A stretch of DNA of 21,482 nt, from contig JAQSXW010000002.1 in NCBI GenBank assembly GCA_029256465.1, forward strand, positions 1 to 21,482, in the 5' to 3' direction. The position numbers and the translations under genes were made by a program. The DNA comes from Evtepia sp. (GTDB taxonomy: Bacteria; Bacillota; Clostridia; Oscillospirales; Oscillospiraceae). Positions 7,569 through 15,451 of the stretch are shown in pieces (position 1 is the first letter of the stretch; each line of letters starts with the position of its first letter). The notes beneath the pieces were generated by a model. That model was not told the DNA's origin. It saw only the letters and a program-made list of their open reading frames with translations, and searched no databases.

Positions 7569-8300
7569 ATGGCACATACATTGGAAACATTGCAGCAATG
7601 GATCGATGGCAGTCAAAACATCGTCTTCTTCGGTGGTGCAGGCGTGTCTACGGAAAGCGGTATCCCCGATTTCCGCAGTGTGGATGGGTTATACCATCAA
7701 CAATACCCATACCCGCCGGAAACTATGCTTAGCCATAGTTTTTTGATCTCTCATCCGGAAGAGTTCTTCAAATTCTACCGTGAAAAGATGATCGCCCTTT
7801 GGGCGAAACCTAATCCCGCCCATGAAAAATTGGCGGAATTGGAACAGGTAGGAAAGCTAAAAGCTGTGATAACCCAAAACATTGATGGACTGCACCAAAT
7901 GGCGGGAAGCCGCGAGGTATTGGAGCTTCATGGCTCTGTTCACAGGAACTATTGTAGCAAATGTGGCAAAGCCCATCCCATCTCATTCATAGTAGAAAGT
8001 ACAGGAGTTCCCATCTGTGAGGCCTGTGGTGGTGTTGTTCGACCCGATGTAGTTCTCTATGAAGAAGGCTTAAATTCTGATGTCATGAATCAGGCTGTTT
8101 CCTACTTGCGTCAGGCAGACATCCTGATCATTGGCGGAACTTCTTTGGTCGTTTATCCTGCTGCTGGACTCATCAACTATTACCGTGGTTCCAAGTTGGT
8201 ACTGATCAACAAAGCTTCCACCTCGATGGACGCTAGGGCGAACTTGGTGATTTCTAAGCCGATCGGTGAAGTGTTGGGACAAATTAAAATACCCCACTAA
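7569..8300 (+). CDS. NAD-dependent protein deacylase (sirtuin, CobB/SIR2 family)
   Basis: This 243-residue cytoplasmic enzyme removes acyl groups from lysines using NAD, giving nicotinamide and O-acetyl-ADP-ribose. The motifs are complete: GAGVSTESGIPDFRS (24-38), QNIDGLHQMAG (103-113), catalytic H121 in LELHGSVH, a zinc ribbon of C129/C132 and C150/C153, and the nucleotide-binding GGTSLVVYPAAG (189-200). Length is normal for bacterial CobB-type sirtuins. It lies between the carboxypeptidase and the fumarase/malic enzyme pair on the same strand, 88 bases before fumC. A link to acylation of central-metabolism enzymes is a guess from this position. Deacetylase versus longer-acyl preference cannot be told. 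Confidence 0.94.
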   Translation: MAHTLETLQQWIDGSQNIVFFGGAGVSTESGIPDFRSVDGLYHQQYPYPPETMLSHSFLISHPEEFFKFYREKMIALWAKPNPAHEKLAELEQVGKLKAVITQNIDGLHQMAGSREVLELHGSVHRNYCSKCGKAHPISFIVESTGVPICEACGGVVRPDVVLYEEGLNSDVMNQAVSYLRQADILIIGGTSLVVYPAAGLINYYRGSKLVLINKASTSMDARANLVISKPIGEVLGQIKIPH

Positions 8301-8341
8301 TCCTGCTGGAAAAGGCTTGCTGCCATTTTCCTTTCTGCTCG

Positions 8342-8371
8342 GCCGAGTCCCCACCGACTTGGCAATATTAT
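8342..8371 (+). terminator. Possible weak terminator between sirtuin and fumarase genes
   Basis: GCCGAGTC (8342-8349) and GACTTGGC (8356-8363) form an 8-bp stem with one G-U pair and a 6-base loop, followed by AATATTATTTTG. The T run is broken by A, so it may only reduce read-through. Confidence 0.3.
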
Positions 8372-8388
8372 TTTGTTGGAGGTGCTCT

Positions 8389-9753
8389 ATGGAGTTCCGA
8401 ATGGAATATGATACGATGGGCAAGGTTGCGGTTCCTGCCCACTGTCTTTGGGGCGCTCAGACCCAAAGGAGTCTTCAAAACTTTTCCATTGGCGAAGAAA
8501 AGATGCCCCATTCGCTGATTGAGGCCTTTACTGTTTTGAAACGAGCCTGTGCTTCCGCTAATCTGTCTCTAAATCGTCTGGATGAAACACACATGAAGCT
8601 CATTCAAAGGGTCTGTGACGAAATATTAGCTGGAACTCTTTCTGATGAGTTTCCGCTTTCCGTCTGGCAAACCGGTAGTGGAACCCAGACAAACATGAAT
8701 TTGAATGAAGTAATCGCCAATCGGGGAAATCAATTGGCAGCAGAATCGTTGCTGCATCCAAATGATCACGTCAATCTTTCTCAAAGCTCCAATGACACCT
8801 TCCCTACGGCTATGCATGTTGCTGCAGTCACGGAGATACAGCACCACCTTCTTCCTGCTTTAGAGGAAATGTCCGATGTACTGATCAGACTAGAGACAGA
8901 AAATCAGGATGTGCTGAAAACGGGGCGAACTCACCTGCAAGATGCCGTCCCTATCACCTTTGGCCAAGAGGTCTCCGGTTGGCGTAGCATGATTGATCAC
9001 GCAAAAGCAATGATTATCCAGTCTATGGATGGTCTATATGAGCTTGCGTTAGGCGGTACTGCTGTGGGAACCGGACTGAACTCCCCTCCTGGTTTTTCCG
9101 ATGCTGTTACCAGCGAAATTTCCATCTTTACTGGCTTGCCATTTCGCTCTTCTCCCAACAAATTCCATGCACTCACAGCGAAAGACGCTATGGTATTCTC
9201 CCACGGAGCACTCAAGGCCTTGGCAGCCAATCTTATGAAAATTGCCAACGACGTTCGCTGGCTTGCGAGCGGTCCCCGCTGCGGATTGGGTGAAATCTTT
9301 ATTCCAGAAAATGAACCTGGCTCTTCCATCATGCCTGGCAAGGTCAATCCTACCCAGTGTGAAGCAGTGACGATGGTTGCTGTTCAAGTGATGGCCAATG
9401 ATACCGCCATTTCCTTAGCCGCATCGCAAGGAAATTTCCAACTTAACGTTTTTATGCCCGTCTGCGCATATAACTTTCTTCAGTCAGTACGATTACTCAC
9501 CGATGTTATGCTCTCTTTTACGAGACGTTGTCTGTCTGGGATCCGTCCCAATCAAAATAAAATGGCAGAAAATTTGAAACGTTCCCTGATGACGGTGACC
9601 GCTCTCACCCCCTATGTTGGCTATGAAAATGGTGCAAAAATCGCAAAGAAAGCTTTTGCGGAAAATATCTCTCTGAAAGAAGCAGCCATGGATCTTCACC
9701 TCTTCACGGAAGAGGAGTTTGATCGGGCCTTCCGCCCAGAAGAAATGGTATAA
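8389..9753 (+). CDS. fumC: Fumarate hydratase, class II
   Basis: This 454-residue cytoplasmic tetramer reversibly hydrates fumarate to L-malate without an iron-sulfur cluster. Signature features are TGSGTQTNMNLNEVIANR (95-112), SSNDTFPT (133-140), the catalytic H182 in GRTHLQDAVP, and the superfamily signature GSSIMPGKVNP (311-321) with catalytic S313. These exclude aspartase, which differs in the substrate loops, though the families are close. The open frame runs further upstream, but the ATG at 8389 was chosen for its GGAGG at 8378-8382 with a 6-base gap. The malic enzyme gene follows after 12 bases, so the two are surely co-transcribed. A class II enzyme in a likely anaerobe is notable because many Clostridia use the [4Fe-4S] class I form. 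Confidence 0.95.
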   Translation: MEFRMEYDTMGKVAVPAHCLWGAQTQRSLQNFSIGEEKMPHSLIEAFTVLKRACASANLSLNRLDETHMKLIQRVCDEILAGTLSDEFPLSVWQTGSGTQTNMNLNEVIANRGNQLAAESLLHPNDHVNLSQSSNDTFPTAMHVAAVTEIQHHLLPALEEMSDVLIRLETENQDVLKTGRTHLQDAVPITFGQEVSGWRSMIDHAKAMIIQSMDGLYELALGGTAVGTGLNSPPGFSDAVTSEISIFTGLPFRSSPNKFHALTAKDAMVFSHGALKALAANLMKIANDVRWLASGPRCGLGEIFIPENEPGSSIMPGKVNPTQCEAVTMVAVQVMANDTAISLAASQGNFQLNVFMPVCAYNFLQSVRLLTDVMLSFTRRCLSGIRPNQNKMAENLKRSLMTVTALTPYVGYENGAKIAKKAFAENISLKEAAMDLHLFTEEEFDRAFRPEEMV

Positions 9754-9765
9754 GGAGACCCTTAA

Positions 9766-10938
9766 ATGGATATCAATCAAGAAGCACTTGCCCTACATGA
9801 ACGTTTAGGCGGAAAGCTTGAAATTATCTCCCGCTGTCCTATCAATTCGGCGGAGGATCTTTCCTTAGCATACACCCCAGGTGTTGCTGCGCCTTGTCTG
9901 GAAATCCAGAAAGATGAAAGCAAGTCCTTTTCGCTCACTCGTCGCCGCAATCTGGTGGCTGTCATTACTGACGGCTCCGCCGTTTTGGGACTCGGTAACA
10001 TAGGCCCTGTTGCTGGCATGCCTGTGATGGAAGGAAAATGTGTCCTTTTCAAGGAGTTTGCGGGCGTGGATGCCTTCCCCCTTTGTATCGATACACAGGA
10101 TACCGACAAACTGGTGGAAACCATTGCGCTGATTTCAAAAAGTTTTGGTGGGATCAACCTAGAAGATATCTCTGCTCCCCGCTGCTTTGAGGTCGAACGA
10201 CGACTCAAGGAGCGTTGTGACATTCCTGTATTTCATGACGATCAGCATGGTACTGCAGTCGTCATCGCAGCGGCACTATTAAACGCACTCAAAGTTGTCG
10301 GGAAGCGAAAAGAGGACGCACGGCTGGTGATATGCGGCGCTGGTGCCGCCGGCAGTGCCAGCGGTAAGCTCCTTTTGGACATGGGCTTTTCCAATTTGGT
10401 ATTTTGCGATCAAGGTGGCATCCTCTCGAAAGATAATCCCGCCCTTTCTCCAGAACACCACCACTTGGCCGAGATCAGTAATCCAGACAACCTACAAGGT
10501 TCTCTCTCGGATGCTATGAAGGGCGCCGACATTTTTGTGGGCGTTTCTCGTCCCGGACTGGTTACCGGCGAAATGGTTTCCTCCATGGCAAAGGACAGCA
10601 TCCTGCTCGCTATGTCCAACCCAATCCCTGAAATCATGCCGGACATTGCCTTGGCCCATGGCGCGGCCATCGTTGGTACAGGTCGATCTGACTTCCCCAA
10701 CCAGATCAATAATGTCTTAGTTTTCCCTGGCCTCTTCAAAGGTGCACTATCCGTGGGTGCCCTTGCCATCACAGAAGGTATGAAACACAGTGCTGCCCTG
10801 GCCTTAGCCGCTCTCATTCCAGAGGAAGAACTGCGCCCCGACAATATCATTCCCTCCCCGCTTAACAAACGGGCTGCGCAAGCTGTAGCAGATGCTGTTG
10901 CGGAAGAAGCACGCCGAACTGGTAATACCCGTTATTAA
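9766..10938 (+). CDS. Malic enzyme (malate dehydrogenase, oxaloacetate-decarboxylating)
   Basis: This 390-residue cytoplasmic enzyme converts malate plus NAD(P)+ to pyruvate, CO2 and NAD(P)H. It is the short bacterial form without the phosphotransacetylase-like extension. Visible features are LAYTPGVAAPC (34-44) with Y36, VITDGSAVLGLGNIG (66-80), the catalytic lysine K91 in MPVMEGK, metal ligands around E133/D134 and D158/D159 in FHDDQHGTA, the Rossmann motif GAGAAG (191-196) and the late SNPIPE. Its ribosome binding site TAAGGAG overlaps the fumarase stop codon. The pair would run fumarate to malate to pyruvate. NAD versus NADP preference is not settled by sequence alone. Confidence 0.94.
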   Translation: MDINQEALALHERLGGKLEIISRCPINSAEDLSLAYTPGVAAPCLEIQKDESKSFSLTRRRNLVAVITDGSAVLGLGNIGPVAGMPVMEGKCVLFKEFAGVDAFPLCIDTQDTDKLVETIALISKSFGGINLEDISAPRCFEVERRLKERCDIPVFHDDQHGTAVVIAAALLNALKVVGKRKEDARLVICGAGAAGSASGKLLLDMGFSNLVFCDQGGILSKDNPALSPEHHHLAEISNPDNLQGSLSDAMKGADIFVGVSRPGLVTGEMVSSMAKDSILLAMSNPIPEIMPDIALAHGAAIVGTGRSDFPNQINNVLVFPGLFKGALSVGALAITEGMKHSAALALAALIPEEELRPDNIIPSPLNKRAAQAVADAVAEEARRTGNTRY

Positions 10939-10973
10939 TTTTTACATATTAGCACTGTCGTTCTGTTATAACC

Positions 10974-11026
10974 AAGTAAAAGGCCCTGTCTTCAACACGA
11001 TGTTGAAGACAGGGCCTTTTACTTTT
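10974..11026. terminator. Strong bidirectional terminator, 23-bp perfect stem
   Basis: The arms at 10974-10996 and 11002-11024 are exact reverse complements (core AGGCCCTGTCTTCAAC) around a 5-base loop ACGAT, with CTTTT-rich flanks on both strands. It sits between the stop codons of the convergent malic enzyme and lysA genes and can end both transcripts. Confidence 0.93.
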
Positions 11027-11031
11027 ATGGT

Positions 11032-12327
11032 TCAAAGGTCACAGGCAACTAAATCTTCAAAGGTTTGACGTCTTACTGTGAGATAATCATTCCCTGCGCA
11101 TACCATCACCACTGCCGGACGGCAAATCCGGTTGTAGTTTGAGGACATGGCAAAATTATAAGCACCTGTGGTGAGTACCGCAATCAAATCTCCGCGACGA
11201 GGCTCAGGCAGACTCACATTTTCTTGGATGAGATCACCGCTTTCACAGCAGCGACCGGCTACCGTGTAGGCATCCGTTGCTGTTTCCTTCATACGATTGG
11301 CCATGAGGACCGTATAGTTAGCCCCGTAAAGAGCATAGCGTGGGTTATCTGTCATACCACCATCTACCGTCACATAGCTGCGATAGCCTTCAATGTTCTT
11401 CACCCCGCCAGCAGTATACAGAGTAATGCCCGCATTTGCCACAATACTCCGCCCCGGCTCCATGTAAACTCTGGGCTGCGGATAGCTCAGCTCGGCACAT
11501 CCATGTTTCAAATGTTCTGCAAGTGCCCGAATATTAGCAGGAATATCGACATGAGGGTCGCTTTCCACATAGCGTACACCAAACCCTCCGCCCAAATTAA
11601 AAATCTGGGCAGTAAAGCCGAAGCGGCTTCGCATCTCCTGGGCAAACTTCAGTAGGATATCTACTGCATCACAGAAAGGCTCAGCCTCAAAAATCTGGGA
11701 ACCGATGTGGCTATGGAACCCCCAAATTTCTATATTTTCCTTAGAAAGTGCCTGTTCCACAAATGTTGCAGCTTGCCCCGTCTCAATGGGACTGCCGAAC
11801 TGGCAGTCGATTCGGCCAGTGTTGATTGCCTCTAGCGTATGAGGGTCAATCCCAGGTGTTACGCGGAGCAATACCTTTTGCCGAATGCCTTTCTCACCTG
11901 CATAATGGTTCAAACTCTCTAACTCGTTCAGATTGTCTACAATAAACCAGCCAATTTTGCTGTCAACTCCATAGCGGATATCCTCATCTGTTTTATTGTT
12001 CCCATGGAAAAACAGTCTCTCTGCCGGAAAACCTGCGGCCAACGCAGTGTAAAGCTCCCCCGGTGAAACCACATCCGCGCATAGTCCTTCCTGTTCGAGA
12101 ACCCGATACATTCCCTTAAAACACAAGGCCTTTCCTGCAAACAAAGGAAGGGAGTCTGACCCAAAGTGTTCCTTCATGGCAGAAACATACAGACGACAAT
12201 TCTCCCGTATTTTATCCTCATCCAATACATACAGGGGTGTGCCATATTTCTCTGCCAGGTAAACCGTATCTACACCTCCAATGGTCAAGTGTCCGGCTTC
12301 ATTCACGGCCAGGTTATCGTAAAGCAT
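11032..12327 (-). CDS. lysA: Diaminopimelate decarboxylase
   Basis: This 431-residue cytoplasmic PLP enzyme of the alanine-racemase fold decarboxylates meso-DAP to L-lysine, the last step of the pathway. Seen: PLP lysine K66 in FAGKALC, HSHIGSQI, NLGGGFGVRY, EPGRSIVA and the C-terminal CCESGD active-site motif. The start was chosen at the ATG at 12327, where AGGAG is 7 bases upstream. The in-frame ATG at 12333 would lie only one base from that AGGAG. It is the last gene of dapA-dapB-ddh-lysA and ends at the shared strong terminator. Regulation is through the upstream lysine riboswitch. Confidence 0.95.
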   Translation of the reverse strand: MLYDNLAVNEAGHLTIGGVDTVYLAEKYGTPLYVLDEDKIRENCRLYVSAMKEHFGSDSLPLFAGKALCFKGMYRVLEQEGLCADVVSPGELYTALAAGFPAERLFFHGNNKTDEDIRYGVDSKIGWFIVDNLNELESLNHYAGEKGIRQKVLLRVTPGIDPHTLEAINTGRIDCQFGSPIETGQAATFVEQALSKENIEIWGFHSHIGSQIFEAEPFCDAVDILLKFAQEMRSRFGFTAQIFNLGGGFGVRYVESDPHVDIPANIRALAEHLKHGCAELSYPQPRVYMEPGRSIVANAGITLYTAGGVKNIEGYRSYVTVDGGMTDNPRYALYGANYTVLMANRMKETATDAYTVAGRCCESGDLIQENVSLPEPRRGDLIAVLTTGAYNFAMSSNYNRICRPAVVMVCAGNDYLTVRRQTFEDLVACDL

Positions 12328-12350
12328 ATCCATTCTCCTATCTCTCTGGT

Positions 12351-13331
12351 CTACAGCATGGTGGCACGCAGTTCTTCCCCACTCAAGGGAGACAAGGCAG
12401 CAGGTGGAAGATCAAATATTGTTTTACATCCACAATCACCTGCGGCTGCCATGCGGAGAGCAGCTCTTGCACAAGCAACCAGAACACTTGCCGTAAACTC
12501 AGGGTTGGACTCCAATGTGAGCGTGTACTCAATGGTATGCTTCGTTTCCCCACGAAAACCTGTCACACCTGTGCGAAGCACACTGCCCCCGTGAGGAAGC
12601 CCACTATGATTTCGGTTCATCTCATCCTGACTGATAAAAGTCACACTGGTATCATAATCGGAAAAATAGTTGGGCATGGTCTTAATTGCTGTTTCAATGG
12701 CTTCAAGATCTGCACCCTCCTTAGCCACTACAAAGCACTCACGTGTATGCTTCTGGCGCGTGGTGAGCACTGGGTTTTCTCCAGAACGAACCCTCTCAAC
12801 TGCCTCCGGCACTGGGACCGTATACTGTCTAGCATCTAAAACGCCTGAAATACGGCGCACTGCATCCGAGTGTCCTTGGCTCACGCCTTTCCCCCAAAAG
12901 GTATAGTCCGTACCGTTGGGTAAAATTGCATTGGCATATAGGCGATTCAGAGAAAAGAGGCCGGGATCCCATCCAACAGAAATTACAGCAATCTTCCCTG
13001 CCTTTTTCGCAGCAGCATCAACGTTTGCAAAGTGTGTGGGGATATTGGCGTGTGTATCAAAGCTGTCAATAACATGAAAACTACCAGCCACTTCAGGTGT
13101 CATTTCTGGCAGGTCCGTAGCACTTCCACCGCAAAGAATCATCACATCAATTTGATCTTTCATTTGGTTCATCTGGGCATAAGGTAGCACCGGCACCCCT
13201 TCTGTTTGAATTTGTATCCCTGCAGGGTCACGTCTGGTAAACACTGCCCCAAGCTCTAAATCCTGGCAGGATCTGATGGCTGCCTCCACACCCCTGCCCA
13301 AGTTACCATAACCAACGATACCAACTCTCAT
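12351..13331 (-). CDS. ddh: meso-Diaminopimelate D-dehydrogenase
   Basis: This 326-residue cytoplasmic enzyme reductively aminates tetrahydrodipicolinate with ammonia and NADPH to meso-DAP in one step, replacing the four-step succinylase or acetylase branches. Seen: Rossmann start VGIVGYGNLGRGVE, DSFDTHANIPTHF, the substrate-binding SVGWDPGLFSLNR and GKGVSQGHSDAVRRI, and the C-terminal HTIEYTLTLESNPEFTA. These are characteristic of Corynebacterium-type Ddh. The ribosome binding site AAGGAGATG is well placed. It lies 38 bases after dapB and its stop is 23 bases before the chosen lysA start, inside the lysine operon, so its biosynthetic direction is clear. No dapD, dapC or dapE is present in this window. 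Confidence 0.96.
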   Translation of the reverse strand: MRVGIVGYGNLGRGVEAAIRSCQDLELGAVFTRRDPAGIQIQTEGVPVLPYAQMNQMKDQIDVMILCGGSATDLPEMTPEVAGSFHVIDSFDTHANIPTHFANVDAAAKKAGKIAVISVGWDPGLFSLNRLYANAILPNGTDYTFWGKGVSQGHSDAVRRISGVLDARQYTVPVPEAVERVRSGENPVLTTRQKHTRECFVVAKEGADLEAIETAIKTMPNYFSDYDTSVTFISQDEMNRNHSGLPHGGSVLRTGVTGFRGETKHTIEYTLTLESNPEFTASVLVACARAALRMAAAGDCGCKTIFDLPPAALSPLSGEELRATML

Positions 13332-13369
13332 TATGTTACATCTCCTTTTTATTATTCCAGTGAGAGAAC

Positions 13370-14110
13370 TTATTCCCCCAACAAGTTTTCCATTCGATAT
13401 AGGCCCTTCGGCTTGTCGATAATATAATTCGCAGCGGCAATGGCGCCCTCTGCAAACAGTGCCCGATCATGAGCCTCATGCTTGAGTGTGATGGTTTGAG
13501 AATCAGTGGAAAAAATCACTTCATGCTCCCCCACCACGCTACCCATGCGAAGGGCATGGATTCCAATCTCATTAGGCTCCCGCTTATGGATCCCTTCCCT
13601 GCCATATTGATATACCGCATCTGGCCGCTGCGTTTTCACCGCATCGGCCAGCAAAAGGGCCGTACCGCTGGGTGCATCCAGCTTCCGGTTGTGATGTTTT
13701 TCAATAATTTCCACATCACAGCCTCGAAAAATTGCGGCGGCCTGTTTCACGAGACGTGTGAGTAAGGCTACGCCAACCGACATATTCGCGGAGTGAAAAA
13801 CCGGAATCTTCTCCGTTGCCTCCGCAATTCGCTCCAGCTCCTTCTCAGTGTGTCCTGTTGTTGCTACCACCACAGGTAGTTTTTTGGATTCGCAATAATC
13901 CATAATGTCCCAGATGGCAGCATGGTTCGAAAAATCTACTAGCACATCAGCGGGACCAGTATAGTCCTTCAGGTTCCTAAGGATTCCCTCTCCACCTGCT
14001 TGATCCACTGCTACAGCTAGAGAGAGTTCGTTCTCTTCCTGCACCAAACGGATCACTTCCTGTCCCATTCGGCCCAAAGCTCCACAAACAATTACTCTAA
14101 CTTCATTCAC
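13370..14110 (-). CDS. dapB: 4-Hydroxy-tetrahydrodipicolinate reductase
   Basis: This 246-residue cytoplasmic enzyme reduces the DapA product with NAD(P)H to tetrahydrodipicolinate. Seen: the nucleotide-binding GALGRMGQEV (10-19), ATTGHT near 83-88, SANMSVGV near 107-114, the catalytic loop EKHHNRKLDAPSGTA (137-151) with H139 and K143, and LKHEAHDRALFAEGA near the end. The start is a GTG whose GTGA overlaps the dapA stop; the nearby ATG (14106) is out of frame. The AGGGG about 8 bases upstream fits this start. Tight coupling to dapA is therefore likely. Confidence 0.95.
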   Translation of the reverse strand: MNEVRVIVCGALGRMGQEVIRLVQEENELSLAVAVDQAGGEGILRNLKDYTGPADVLVDFSNHAAIWDIMDYCESKKLPVVVATTGHTEKELERIAEATEKIPVFHSANMSVGVALLTRLVKQAAAIFRGCDVEIIEKHHNRKLDAPSGTALLLADAVKTQRPDAVYQYGREGIHKREPNEIGIHALRMGSVVGEHEVIFSTDSQTITLKHEAHDRALFAEGAIAAANYIIDKPKGLYRMENLLGE

Positions 14111-14994
14111 ACCTTCAACCCCTGTTCTCTCATACAGCGTAAAAGTCTCTCATAGTTTGCCTCTTCCATAGTCGTGAGCGGCAGGCGGAAGTAATTTTTG
14201 CAAAATCCCATCGCTGCCATAGCAGCCTTGACGGGAATGGGATTCACTTCACAAAAAAGGGCGGAGATCAGATCAAAATACTTACACTGCAGCTCTGCAC
14301 TTCCGGCTACATCTCCCGCAAAGAACCGGGTACAGATTTCACGAGTCTGTGCCGGGATTACATTGGATAGAACGGAAATACAACCAATGCCTCCCAACGA
14401 CATCAGCGGTACAATCTGGTCATCGTTGCCGGAGTACAGATCAAGTTTACCGCGGACTCTTGCCATCGTCTCAACAATTTTGGAGAGGTTCCCATTTGCT
14501 TCCTTAATGGCAACAATGTTCTCATGTTCTGCCAATGCTTCATAGGTCGACGGCTCAATGTTTACGCCGGTTCTTGATGGAACATTATACAAAATCACAG
14601 GCTTCGTGCTCGCATCGGCAATTTTATTATACATCTGAATCAGGCCCTTTTGGGTCGCCTTGTTGTAGTAAGGTGTAACCACTAAAACCGCATCCGCGCC
14701 GGATTTGCATGCACTCTTTGTGAGCGCCAAAGCATAATCAGTTTCATTGCTACCAGTACCGGCAATAATGGGAACTCGACCGGCCGCCCGCTCGACAGAG
14801 TAGTAAATCACATTCCGATGTTCATCATCGGTCAGGGTAGAGGATTCTCCGGTGGTTCCACAAATCACGAGACCATCAATTCCTTGCGCAATCTGCCAAT
14901 CAATCAAGCGGCCCAACTCGTCATAATTGACACCACTTTCATCAGTCGGTGTAATGAGTGCCGTAGCGATTCCCTTAAAAACCGTCTTCTTCAT
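14107..14994 (-). CDS. dapA: 4-Hydroxy-tetrahydrodipicolinate synthase
   Basis: This 295-residue cytoplasmic class I aldolase condenses pyruvate with aspartate semialdehyde, the committed step to DAP and lysine. Seen: GTTGESSTL (46-54) with the catalytic threonines, TPYYNKATQKG (107-117), Y136 in LYNVPSRTG, the Schiff-base lysine K164 in VAIKEANGN and a C-terminal helical part. The start ATG at 14994 gives the usual family opening MKKTVFKGIATALITP and has GTGGGG about 8 bases upstream. A GTG five codons earlier (15009) is open but less likely. It is the first gene of the operon, directly downstream of the lysine riboswitch terminator. Confidence 0.96.
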   Translation of the reverse strand: MKKTVFKGIATALITPTDESGVNYDELGRLIDWQIAQGIDGLVICGTTGESSTLTDDEHRNVIYYSVERAAGRVPIIAGTGSNETDYALALTKSACKSGADAVLVVTPYYNKATQKGLIQMYNKIADASTKPVILYNVPSRTGVNIEPSTYEALAEHENIVAIKEANGNLSKIVETMARVRGKLDLYSGNDDQIVPLMSLGGIGCISVLSNVIPAQTREICTRFFAGDVAGSAELQCKYFDLISALFCEVNPIPVKAAMAAMGFCKNYFRLPLTTMEEANYERLLRCMREQGLKV

Positions 14995-15034
14995 AATGAT
15001 ACCCCACACTTTCTGTTATCATATAATTTCAAAT

Positions 15035-15071
15035 ATAAAAAAACAAGCAGCCATACGGAAATGGCTGCTTG
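15035..15071 (-). terminator. Riboswitch-controlled terminator upstream of dapA
   Basis: On the minus strand CAAGCAGCCAT pairs with ATGGCTGCTTG (15071-15061 and 15054-15044) around the loop TTCCGT, then seven T residues. It lies between the aptamer and dapA. Its first arm, with one more base, TCAAGCAGCC (15072-15063), can instead pair with GGCTATCTTGA in the aptamer (15153-15143), the expected antiterminator. Confidence 0.92.
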
Positions 15072-15142
15072 ATCGCATCTTGTCTCATCAATTACGCTAG
15101 GAATAGTATACTCCTACCCCATGGTAATCTGCAAGTTTCGTA

Positions 15143-15312
15143 TCAAGATAGCCCTCCGCAAATTACTTTGCGACAGTCAGACAAATCTTATTTGTCTGCC
15201 CAGCCCAACCCCCAATGCAGCGGGAGCCGACTTCGGCGATGGCACCTTTCACCGGTTCTGCCCTGCATGGCGATAATTCCCGGTTACTGATTGCGCAACG
15301 CGCCTCTATCAA
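15143..15312 (-). promoter_or_regulatory. Lysine riboswitch (L box) aptamer
   Basis: Read on the minus strand, the leader has the conserved lysine-aptamer blocks in order: GATAGAGGCGCG, CAGTAACCGGG, AACCGGTGAAAGGTGCCATC, GCCGAAGTCGG, GGGTTGGGCTGG, a GACAAAT/ATTTGTC hairpin, ACTGTCGCAAAG and the closing GGAGGGCTATC. The last block and CGCCGAAG match the B. subtilis lysC leader as I remember it. P1 is GATAG with CTATC. Lysine binding would stabilise P1 and free the terminator arm, stopping transcription of dapA-dapB-ddh-lysA when lysine is plentiful. Confidence 0.95.
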
Positions 15313-15323
15313 TTTATATTAAC

Positions 15324-15352
15324 ACTATATGCAATTTTTTCATTAATGTCAA
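15324..15352 (-). promoter_or_regulatory. SigA promoter of the dapA-dapB-ddh-lysA operon
   Basis: On the minus strand TTGACA (15352-15347), a 17-base spacer and TATAGT (15329-15324) form a near-perfect vegetative promoter. Transcription should begin near 15317, a few bases before the riboswitch P1 stem, giving a leader of about 320 bases. A GGGAA/TTCCC inverted repeat lies just upstream of the -35. Confidence 0.93.
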
Positions 15353-15451
15353 GGGAATTTCCCCTGTATAGATGAATGAAAAAATATACCAGCAATGTTG
15401 TTAGTCCTATCTAATCCTACAAAAAGGCGTATATTAGAATCATAGTTGTTA

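Noticed and set aside
8266..8388. Longer N-terminus for fumarase
   Set aside because: It overlaps the sirtuin gene and has no family similarity; GGAGG at 8378 fits the ATG at 8389.
11224..11655. Open frames opposite lysA and several other genes
   Set aside because: They are antisense shadows of strongly conserved genes with no motif or ribosome binding site.
15010..15320. T-box leader for the dap operon
   Set aside because: No T-box sequence or specifier loop is seen; the conserved blocks are those of the lysine riboswitch.
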